Translations under genes and position numbers: made by a program | Part shown: positions 12,201-24,200 of the stretch, in pieces | How positions within the stretch are numbered: position 1 is the stretch's first letter | Layout: each line of letters begins with the position of its first letter | Assembly: GCF_036320965.1 (NCBI RefSeq) | Contig: NC_092255.1 | Coordinates: 15,905,063 to 15,969,062 of the forward strand | Direction: 5' to 3' | Length of the DNA: 64,000 bases | Origin: Panulirus ornatus | Lineage: Eukaryota; Arthropoda; Malacostraca; Decapoda; Palinuridae | The notes under the pieces: model-generated | The model's input: the letters and a program-made list of their open reading frames with translations, nothing else | Databases searched by the model: none | What the model was told of the DNA's origin: nothing

Positions 12201-15200
12201 CTGGAAGAACATATTCCAGCCTAGGTGTTGAGAGCAATTTAAAGAGATACTGATTGAAAGACTACTAAAGACTATAGACATTCTAAAAAAATTTACAAGA
12301 TAAAAGAAATAAAGAGAAATTGTGAACACAAACAATAGGATATGACCAGTAATGAATATCTTCATCACTGAGTTTTGTGGTTACGGGATACTTGAATTGG
12401 CAAAAACTTTGCCAACAAAGAGAGGTTCAATCACGTATTCATCAGAGTTGGAAGAATGAAAGAAAAATAATATTCAGAGGGCAAAAACTGAAACATCAAA
12501 AAAGGTTAGACAAGAGAACAGCACCAACAATACTTCAGAGAGGTCAGGAATAATTGATGCATATGCCAAACTCACACCAATGAATGCAAATGCAGATGAA
12601 CTGGTGGTAAATGGAAAAGACCTGGAGTTCAAGGACTGAATTAGGAGTAATGGAGACAAATCTTATTAAAGATGTAAGATCTGACCTCATCTGTACAAAG
12701 ATATACATGATAGGAAGGAGAAAGAACTCGTTATGGAGGCCCAATTGCCATGGCCATCCCCTTAAGGGAGTTCCAGTTGGGAACAGGCATTAGAGATACA
12801 GACAGATAAATTGCTAAGAGAAGACAAAGAAGGAAGGGGATGACCCTCATATTAAGGGACATTGAGTTTCAGGAAATACTGATGGATGGCCCATTCAGAC
12901 ATTACCTGTTAGGATTAGTATTTGCAAGAAAGATTTGCCTGTTGGAGTTCATAATCTATAATTCTCTAAGGAATATTGATGAACCAAAACAATTATACAA
13001 ATAGCAGAGAAAGTTCAGAGATGGGGCCCCATGAGTGTAAAACTCCCAACCTGTACAGTAAAGATACATAGGTGATTACAATACTAACAATGATAGAAAT
13101 AACAGAATGATGCAGGAAGCGGTGAGGCAAATACTCCTCAGAAACAGTAAAGTTCTAATACCGTAGCAAGGGATTTTAAATACAAACGACCAGGCTGAAA
13201 GAATCTGGGTTCTCAAAGACCTAGAGAATTTCCTTTATTAGCTTTCCACTGAGAACACTAGAATCAAAAGAGATGATACATTATCATTATTAGATTCCAT
13301 CTTTACACACAGTAGTAAGGAAGTTACTGAAATGAAATAAAATACACCAATTGGAAAAAGTAGTCATATGATGCTTGATTACAATCATGTGGTTATGGAA
13401 TATATGAAAAGATAAGAGAGGAATCCACCTTAAAGAAAAGCTAAGATCATGGAAACTACACTAAGATAACCAATATCTTGTCAGAAAAGTGATCATATAA
13501 TGCTGCAGGTTGATTACAAGGTCAATGAGAACACAAAAATATCACAGAGGATACCAGACTCAAAGAGAGATGTAATAATGGAAACTACACAGAGATAAAC
13601 AGTTTCTCTGGGACTATGAGTGAGGAAATGGAGTTCCAGAGACATAATATGCATCACTGTTATGAATCATTCTGTAAAATCAACAGTCTTAGAACATGGA
13701 TACCTTTAGCTACAAAAAAAAAGGAATGTTAGAAAAGACAAAGTTCAATTAAAGATATCAAAAACAAAACAGCTTAGGGTCACACTATTGAAAAATATGG
13801 GCAGCACAACAGTCACCCAACATCTGATACGTGTATGAAAGTATTGAATGAGTGAGCAAGTCAAGGGAGGCAGGATCTGAGAAAATTTGAAAAATATCAT
13901 GAACAAGGCAACAGGTAATCTAAAACTTTTCAAGAGAATCATAAGGAGTTAACCTGAAGGTACTGAATGAGTGCAGCAAGTTAACAGAGGGAGGAGCTGA
14001 GACTTTGAAAAATACTATGAACAAGGCAACAACTAATCTAAAACTTTTCTAGAAAATCATAAGGAGTTAACTGTTGTATAAAAAGCATTAATAAGGCTAA
14101 AGGATTCAGAAGGAAGTATTATAGAGAACAGCATTAAGATATGCAAGAAGCTGAATAACAAGTTCAAAAGGGTTTACAAAATGGAAGATGCTGCAGTCCC
14201 AAAAACCACCATGATGGAATGGGAAGGTCTTGGAAAGCTATGAAAATTCTGGGAAGGACATCAGTAGACTACTAAAGGGCCCTAACTAATCAAGTTTCTC
14301 CATATGCACTGCAGAACTGTATAGACAAACTGAACACATTGCTTTTAAGATACTTCAATATATTGCTATAAAAGGGTATAGAGCCAAGGGAGTGGAATAT
14401 GGCAATGTAATACCCAACTTTAATATAGGATATCAGGAGGCCCCACTGTTAAGAGTGGTTTGTACAACACTGGAAGAGACAATCAGAAAACAAATGGATG
14501 ACTGTTTGCAAAGCAGAAACTGAGACACAACGTGGACTCTAAGAAAAGGTCAAATTTAACAAGTTTCATAAAAGCTCAATTCTAGAGTAAAAAACTTAAG
14601 TGCTGTGGAAGCCAGCCATATCCACCAAGTAGGACTATATGTCATACAGTTGGTGATGTAAGTGCATCTACATGCAGAGGGTGCAGGACAATGAAGCAGT
14701 AGTGCTCGATGTTTTCATTATGGGAGTTGCATTGTAGCTGTCTTGGGATAAGATGAAACGGTGACTGTAGTGATATAGTGAGAGGTGAAGTCCAGAGCAC
14801 CGAGAGAAAAGTATGACCTGTGTTTATCTGTGAAGTGTGGCTTTTGGTGTGTGTATGTCTGGTAGGTTGGAGTATTAACTGAGTTGGGAGGCCAGCTGCT
14901 AAGTGCTTGTTGGGTTATTTCTGTATGTGTTTTCTCAATGTTCTAATTTTTGAGGGGTGGGAGGAATCTGAGAGTAGAGGTTACTAAGTGTGAGGCATGA
15001 GAAAGCTTTCTATTTATGCTCTGGTAGTGGTTCCTTACAGTGTCATAGGGGTGGTTGGGGTCTATACTTCAATAATTACATCATGAATGCTACTTAAATG
15101 TTGATTTCTTTGAAGCTACTTTATCATTTCTTTTGAGAGATCCTTTGTCACATCTCAATCCTAAATTAAGTAACACTATCCTACTTTTCAATGCTGCTAC

Positions 15201-18200
15201 ATGTAGCAGACTCTTTTCTTTTGTCACAACTGTGAATTACTCATGCACTGGTATCTTAAAATATTCAGAACAATAATTTTCTTCAGTAAGCAGTTATCAC
15301 CTTATACATTCTAAAAACCATACCTGGTAGATTTCTCCATATGGCTGATGCCCGATGACTATGACCGATAATCAGTGATACAGCTGTACGGCCTATCAAG
15401 CCTCCATGAGCTAATAAGATATCATACGCACTGCAGACTCCCTGGAAAATAAAATTTTATTAAACAGCTCTGATGTGCAATGTCATCAGGATTAAAATTC
15501 TTTCCTTCCTTTCATACATGTTCACTATTTCTTGCAAAAATGAAGTAACATCAGAACAGATGAATGTGCCTTAGAGGAGCAAGTCTTCATTTGGTTCCTT
15601 CCTTTCCTTCTTTTGAAAAGTAATACTGGAGAGGAAAATTTCCATCACCCAACTCCAACCCCTTTTAGTTGCTTTCTACAATACACTGGAGATATGTTAA
15701 CTGCAAGCTCCTGGAAATGTGAGCCTCAGAGAATGAGATGAAGGGTATTCTATTACTTATGATCGAATTCTTAGTTTTGTATTATGGGTGATCGCCCCAA
15801 CCACAAGTAATAGGATACCCTTTGTCTCACATCTCATCAGGCTCAAAATACCAGCAGCTAGCATTTCACAGTACCTTACGGTAAAAATGTATAAACAGAG
15901 TCTATAAGAACATGCACTCTCATGGAAAACATAATGATCTCCAAAAGCCAGAATTTGAACCCAGGACCTTTGGATGGTAACCAAGAATGCTAACAGCTAA
16001 CTTATGATCACTCTAATAAGGCTTTTGTTGGAGATTCTGTGTTTTCTGAAAATGCCGTTTCATATGTACTATTTTCGTACATTTTCACCTGTTAGGTACT
16101 GTTAAATGCTATCTGCTGGTATTTTGAGCCTGAGGGAATGAGATGATGAGTATTCTATTACTAGTGATAGAATAGTTATTTCCCTATTAGAGGCAATCAA
16201 AAGCTAGCTGTTAGCATTCCAGACTACCATACAGCACTCAATAAGCATGTAATCAAATAATGTCTGATAACCTCAACCCCACTCTCACAATTCAACAAAC
16301 TGTTCCCAATTTCTCTCATCCTAGGCATCCCATGTCCTTCAATTACACTCTCTACTGCCAAATCACTCTCTCTTGCATATAAATGCCCCATCATATAAAT
16401 GCCCCATCAAGAAGACTTGATCCTAATATCTCAAGCACTCCTTCAGCTCCTCCCACAAGAGTCTTTTCTTCCTTACTGCTCTCACTAACAGGTGCATAGG
16501 TGCATAAACAATGACACTCACCCACCTTTCAAATTCTACTTTCAATCTCACCTACATCCTTCCAGAGCTCATTTCCTTACACTCTTTTACACATTCCCAC
16601 AGTTTTTCCTTCATCAAAAGTGCCATCCCATCCTTGTGTTTGTCCTCCTCCTAACCAAACTTTACCCCCAAACACACCCCTACCATCTGTCCACCTTCCC
16701 TTTCATCTTAACTTACTTCAAAGATACATCATCCAGGTTCCTCTCCTTAACCAAAGCACCTATCTGGCTTTTCTTCTAATCCTAGATAATGCATGCACAT
16801 TCAGACATCCAAGCCTGAGTCTTTGGGAACCATTCTTCACTTAGCTTTTTCCTCTCTTCCAGTTTCCCATTTCCTATGAGTCCTCTCTTATGAAACTCAA
16901 GAGACACATGGGTAGTTTTCTTATCCCCTGTTCCCTGGGATATGAAAAATGTGATTCAGAATGAAGTATGTGAATTACAAGTTTAGCGCAAGATGAATGA
17001 CTGAACATCACTGACACCAACTTCAAAATCATCCACAGGAAGAAAATACATACCAGTGCAGTGATGCCAACCTCCTTACAGAGCATGGCTGTGGCTGTAG
17101 AGGCAGCAGTCATCAGTAAATATAACATGCTACGACCACATTTACGTGAACTGCTGCAAAACAAAAAGTTTCCTCGTCATAAAAAGAAAATACAAAATGT
17201 TCATATTCATCTCTATGCAACTGATTGGACAATATAATGAGCATGGGTACGTGAACAACACAATAAATCTCGGTACAGTATATGTCAGTTTTCCCCATAT
17301 ACTGCATGGTGGAAGTGAAACAAAACTAAAACAAATATCATATACCTCACAGCTCTATTTCCTTAGCTCTTATTGACTAGGTTTAAATCAGATTTTCTTA
17401 AAAGAAAGTACAACTTTTAAAAGAATACAAAAGAAAGAAAGCTGCAATGGGCAAGTATGAAATACACGAAGAGGTAGAAATAAGAAAACTTCAGATATAA
17501 ACAAAACATTTGATTATATAAAAGTATTTTTGCACAGGACTCTGCCTAAATGAGGTTACATCACAAGTAAAAAGTCCCCTTTGGCAAGGCTGTATCATGG
17601 TCTGTTGATGAAAGGGAGTGCAGTCTCGTCAAAAAACTTCTAACTCCAAAGGAGTCCTCCCACTTCCGACACAAATGTCCCATTTGTCAACCTTCCCTCA
17701 CTCCTTCTCTCCATATGTTCAAACCATTTCAAAACATCCTCTTCTACTCTCTCAACCACACTCTTTTTATTTCCACACATCTCCCTTATCCTTTCATTTC
17801 TTACTCAATCAAACAACCTCACATCACATATTGTCCTCAAACATTTCATTTCCAACATACAGGAGGGTGAAAGGCATGCAAGGAATAGAGTGAATTGGAA
17901 TGATGTAGTATACTGGGGTCGATGTGCTGTCAATGGATTGAACCAGGGCATATGAAGCGTCTGGGGTAAGCCATGGAAAGGTCTGTGGGCCTGGATGTGG
18001 AAAGGGAGCTGTGGTTTTGGTGCATTACAAATAACAGCAAGAAACTGAGTGTGAACGAATGTGGCCTTCTTGTCTTTTCCTGGTGCAACATCAATGGTGG
18101 GGTGGTGACGGAAATGGATGAAAGCAACAAGTATGAATATGTACATGTGTATATATGTATATGTCTGTGTATGTATATGCTGAAATGTATATGTATATGT

Positions 18201-21200
18201 GTGTATGGGCATTTATGTGTGTATGAGGGTTGGGCCTTTCTTCATCTGTTTTCTTGTGCTACCTCGTTGATGCGGGAAAAAGCAATTAAGTATAAATATA
18301 TATGTGTAGGTGAGAAGATGGGTGCTAACCTCGCTGTCGCAGGAAACAGCAATTATGTAAAATAAATAATAAGATATGATTATATATATATCCCTAGGGA
18401 TACGGTAGAAAGAATACTTCAAATGCATTCCTCACGTGTCGCAGAAGGCGACTAAAGGGGACAAGAGTGGGTGGCGAGAAACAATCCCCTCCTTGTATTT
18501 CAACTTTCTTAAAGGGGAAACAGAAGAAGGAGTCACACGGGGAGTGCTCATCCTCCTCGAAGGCTCAGATTGGGGTGTCTAAATGTGTGTGGATGTAACC
18601 AAGATGAGAAAAAAGGAGAGATAGGTAGTATGTTTGAGGAAAGGAACCTGGATGTTTTGGTTCTGAGTGAAACGAAGCTCAAGGGTAAAGGGGAAGAGTA
18701 GTTTGGGAATATCTTGGGAGTAAAGTCAGGGGTTAGTGAGAGTACAACAGAAAGGGAAGGAGTAGCACTACTCCTGTAACAGGAGTGGTGGGAGTATGTG
18801 ATAGGGTGTAAGAAAGTAAGCTCTAGATTGATATGGGTAAAACTGAAAGTGGATGGAGAGAGATGGGTGATTATTGGTGCATGTGCACCTGGGCATGAGA
18901 AGAAAGATCATGAGGCAAGTGTTTTGGGAGCAGCTAAGTGAGTGTGTTAGTAGTTTTGATGCACGAGACCGGGTTATAGTGATGGGTGATTTGAATGCAA
19001 AGGTGAGTAATGTGGAAGTTGAGGGAATAATTGGTGTACATGGGGTGTTCAGTGTTGTAAATTGAAATGGTTAGGAGCTTGTAGATTTATGTGCTGAAAA
19101 AGGACTGGTGATTGGGAATACCTGATTTAAAAAGAGAGAGATACATAAGTATACGTATGTAAGTAGGAGAGATGGCCAGAGAGCATTATTGGATTATGTG
19201 TTAATTGATAGGGCGCCTAAAGAGAGACTTTTGGATGTTAATGTGCTGAGAGGTGCAACTGGAGGGATGTCTGATCATTATCTTGTGGAGATGAAGGTGA
19301 AGATTTGTAGAGGTTTTCAGAAAAGAATAGAGAATGTTGGGGTGAAGAAGGTGGTGAGGGTAAGTGAGCTTGGGAAGGAGACTTACTTGAGGAAGTACCA
19401 GGAGAGACTGAGTACAGAATAGAAAAAGGTGAGAACAAAGGACAGTAAGGGGAACGGGGGAGGAATGGGATGTATTTAGGGAAGCAGTGATGGCTTACGC
19501 AAAAGATGCTTGTGGCATGAGAAGCATGGGAGGTGGGCAGATTAGAAAGGGTAGTGAGTAGTGGGATGAAGAAGTAAGATTAGTGAAAGAGAAGAGAGAG
19601 GCATTTGGACAATTTTTGCAGGGAAATAATGCCAATGACTGGGAGATGTATAAAAGAAAGAGGCAGGAGGTCAAGAGAAAGGTGCAAGAGGTGAAAAAGA
19701 GGGTAAATGAGAGTTGAGGTGAAAGAGTATCATTAAATATCAGGGAGAATAAAAAGATATTTTGGAAGGAGGTAAATAAAGTGCGTAAGACAAGGGAACG
19801 AATGGGAACATCAGTGAAGGGGGCTAATGGGGAGGTGGTAACAAGTAGTGGTGATGTGAGAAGGAGATGGAGTGAGTATTTTGAAGGTTTGTTGAATGTG
19901 TTTGATGATAGAGTGGCAGATATAGGGTGTTTTGGTCGAGGTGTTGTGCAAAGTGAGAGGGTTAGGGAGAATGCTTTGGTAAACAGAGAAGAGGTAGTAA
20001 AAGCTTTGCAGAAGGTGAAAGCCAGCTAGGCAGCGGGTTTGGACAGTATTGCAGTGGAATTTATTAAAAAAGGGGGTGACTGTATTGTTGACTGGTTGGT
20101 AAGATTATTTATTGTATATATGACTCATGGTGAGGTGCCTGAGGACTGGTGGAATGTTTGCATAGTACCATTGTACAAAGGCAAAGGGGATAAGAGTGAG
20201 TGCTCAAATTACAGAGGTATAAGTTAGTTGAGTATTCCTGGTAAATCATACGGGAGGGTATTAATTGAGAGGGTGAAGGCATGTACAGAGCATCAGATTG
20301 GGGAAGAGCAGTGTGGTTTCAGAAGTGGTAGAGGATGTGTGGATCAGGTGTTTGCTATGAAAAATGTATGTGAGAAATTACTTAGAAAAGCAAAAGGAGT
20401 GAAAAAGATTTTGAGCAATTGGGGCCTGAACATACAAGATGGTGAAAAGCGTGCAAGGAATAGAATGAATTGGAACGATGTGGTATAATGGGGTCGACAT
20501 GCTGTCAATGGAATGAACCAGGGCATGTTACGCATCTGGGGTAAACCATGGAAAGTTTTGTGGGGCATGGATGTGAAAAGGGAGCTGGGGTATATATATA
20601 TACAGGCAGCAGGTTTGGATGGTATTGCAGTGGAATCTATTAAAAAAGGGGGTGACTGTATTGTTGACTGGCTGGTAAGGTTATTTAATGTATGTATGAC
20701 TCATGGTGAGGTGCCTGAGGATTGGCGGAATGCGTGCATAGTGCCATTGTACAAAGGCAAAGGGGATAAGAGTGAGTGCTCAAATTACAGAGGTATAGGT
20801 TTGTTGAGTATTCCTGGTAAATTATATGGGAGGGTATTGTTTGAGAGGGTGAAGGCATGTACAGAGCATCAGATTGGAGAAGAGCAGTATGGTTTCAGAA
20901 GTGGTAGAGGATGTGTGGATCAGGTGTTTGCTTTGAAGAATGTATGTGAGAAATAATTAGAAAAGCAAATGGATTTGTATGTAGCATTTATGGATCTGGA
21001 GAAGGCATATGATAGAGTTGATAGAGATGCTCTGTGGAAGGTATTAAGAATATATGGTGTGGGAGGCAAGTTGTTAGAAGCAGTGAAAAGTTTTTATCGA
21101 GGATGTAAGGCATGTGTACGTGAAGGAAGAGAGGAAAGTGATTGGTTCTCAGTGAATGTAGGTTTGCGGCAGGGGTGTGTGATGTCTCCATGGTTGTTTA

Positions 21201-24200
21201 ATTTGTTTATGGATGGGGTTGTCAGGGAGGTGAATGCAAGAGTTTTGGAAAGAGGGGCAAGTATGAAGTCTGTTGTGGATGAGAGAGCTTGGGAAGTGAG
21301 TCAGTTGTTGTTCGCTGATGATACAGCGCTAGTGGCTGATTCATGTGAGAAACTGCAAAAGCTGGTGACTGAGTTTGGTAAAGTGTGTGAAAGAAGAAAG
21401 TTCAGAGTAAATGTGAATAAGAGCAAGGTTATTAGGTACAGTAGGGTTGAGGGTCAAGTCAATTGGGAGGTAAGTTTGAATGGAGAAAAACTGGAGGAAG
21501 TAAAGTGTTCTAGATATCTGGGAGTGGATCTGGCAACGGATGGAACCATGGAAGCGGAAGTGAATCATAGGGTGGGGGAGGGGGCGAAAATCCTGGGAGC
21601 CTTGAAGAATGTTTGGAAGTCGAGAACATTATCTCGGAAAGCAAAAATGGGTATGTTTGAAGGAATAGTGGTTCCAACAATGTTGTATGGTTGCAAGGCG
21701 TGGGCTATGGATAGAGTTGTGCGCAGGAGGGTGGATGTGCTGGAAATGAGATGTTTGAGGACATTGTGTGGTGTGAGGTGGTTTGATCGAGTAAGTAATG
21801 TAAGGGTAAGAGAAATGTGTGGAAATAAAAAGAGCGTGGTTGAGAGAGCAGAAGAGGGTGTTTTGAAATGGTTTGGGCACATGGAGAGAATGAGTGAGGA
21901 AAGATTAACCAAGAGGATATATGTGTCGGAGGTGGAGGGAACGAGGAGAAGTGGGAGACCAAATTGGAGGTGGAAAGTTGGAGTGAAAAAGATTTTGAGT
22001 GATCGGGGCCTGAACATGCAGGAGGGTAAAAGGCGGGCAAGGAATAGAGTGAATTGGATCGATGTGGTATACCGGGGTTGACGTGCTGTCATTGGATTGA
22101 ATCAGGGCATGTGAAGTGTCTGGGGTAAACCATGGAAAGTTGTGTGGGGCCTGGGTGTGGAAAGGGAGCTGTGGTTTCGGGCATTATTGCATGACAGCTA
22201 GAGACTGAGTGTGAACGAATGGGGCCTTTGTTGTCTTTTCCTAGCGCTACCTCGCACACATGAGGGGGCAGGGGGATGGTATTCCATGTGTGGCGAGGTG
22301 GCGATGGGAATGAATAAAGGCAGACAGTGTGAATTGTGTGCATGGGTATATATGTATGTGTCTGTGTATGTATATATATATGTACATTGAGATGTATAGG
22401 TATGTATATTTGCGTGTGTGGACGTGTATGTATATACATTTGTATGGGGGTGGGTTGGGCCATTCCTTTCGTCTGTTTCCTTGCGCTACCTCGCAAACGC
22501 GGGAGACAGCGACAAAGCAAAATAAAAAAATAAAAATATGTATATATATACACATTTATTTATTATACTTTGTCGCTGTCTCTCACGTTAGCAAAGTAGC
22601 GCAAGGAAACAGATGAGAGAATGACCCAACCCACCCACAAACACATGTATATACATACATGTCCACACACAGCACATATACATACCTATACATCTCAACG
22701 TATACATATATATACACACACAGACATATACATATATACACATGTACATAATTCATACTGTCTGCCCTTATTCATTCCCGTCACCACCCCACCACACATA
22801 AACTGACAACCCCCTCCCCCTGCATGTGCGCCGGGTAACACTAGGAAAAGACAACAAAGGCCACATTCATTCACACTCAGTCTCTAGCTGTCATGTATAA
22901 TGCACTGAAACCACAGCTCCCTTTCCACATCCAGGCCCCACAAAACTTTCCATGGTTTACCCCAAACACTTCACATGCCCTGATTCAATCCATTGACAAC
23001 ATGTCGACCCCGCGATACCACATCATTCCAATTCACTCTATTCCTTGCACACCTTTCATCCTCCTGCATGTTCAGGCCCTGATCACTCAAAATCTTTTTC
23101 ACTCCATCTTTCCACCTCCAATTTGGTCTCCCACTTCTCGTTTCCTCCACCTCTGACAAATATATCCTCTTTGTCAATCTTTCCTCACTCATTCTCTCCA
23201 TGTGACCAAACCATTTCAAAACACCCTCTTCTGCTCTCTCAACCACACTCTTTTTTATTACCACACATCTCTCTTGCCCTTTCATTACTTACTCGATCAA
23301 ACCACCTCACACCACATATTGTCCTCAAACATCTCATTTCCAGCACATCCTTCCTCCTCCGCACAACTCTATCTATAGCCCACACCTCGCAACCATATAA
23401 CATCGTTGGAACCACTATTCCTTCAAACATACCCATTTTTGCTTTCCAAGATGACGTTCTCGACTTCCACACATTTTTCAATGCTACCAGAACTTTCGCC
23501 CCCTCCCCCACCCTATGGTTCACTTCCGCTTCCGTTATTTATTTTGCTTTGTCGCTGTCTCCCACGTTAGTGAGGTAGCGCAAGGAATCAGATGAAAGAA
23601 TGGCCCAACCCACCCACATACACATGTATATACATACACGTCCACACACGCAAATATACATACCTATACATCTCAACATATACTTATATATACACACACA
23701 GACATATACATATATACACATGTACATAATTCATAGTCTGCCTTTATTCATTCCCATTGCCACCCACCATACATGAAGTAACAACCCCCTACCCCCAAAT
23801 GTTTGTGAGGTAGTGATAGGAAAAGACAACAAAGGCCCCATTCGTTCACACTCAGTCTGTAGCTGTCAAGTAATAATGCACCGAAACCACAGCTCCCTTT
23901 CCACATCCAGGCCCCACACAACTTTCCATGGATTACTCCAGACGCTTCACATGCCCTGGTTCAATCCATTGACAGCACGTCGGCCCCGGTATACCACATC
24001 GTTCCAATTCACTCTATTCCTTGCACGCCTTTCACCCTTCTGTATGTTCAGGCCCTGCTCACTCAAAATCTTTTTCACTCCATCTTTCCACCTCCAATTT
24101 GGTCTTCCACTTCTCCTCGTTCCCTCCACCTCCGATACATATATCCTCTTGGTCAATCTTTCCTCACTCATTCTCTCCATGCGACCAAACCATTTCAAAA

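Noticed and set aside
22560..22620. tRNA-like A-box (TAGCGCAAGG) in the repeat tail
   Set aside because: No matching B-box or cloverleaf could be found nearby; it does not support a tRNA gene or a tRNA-derived SINE.
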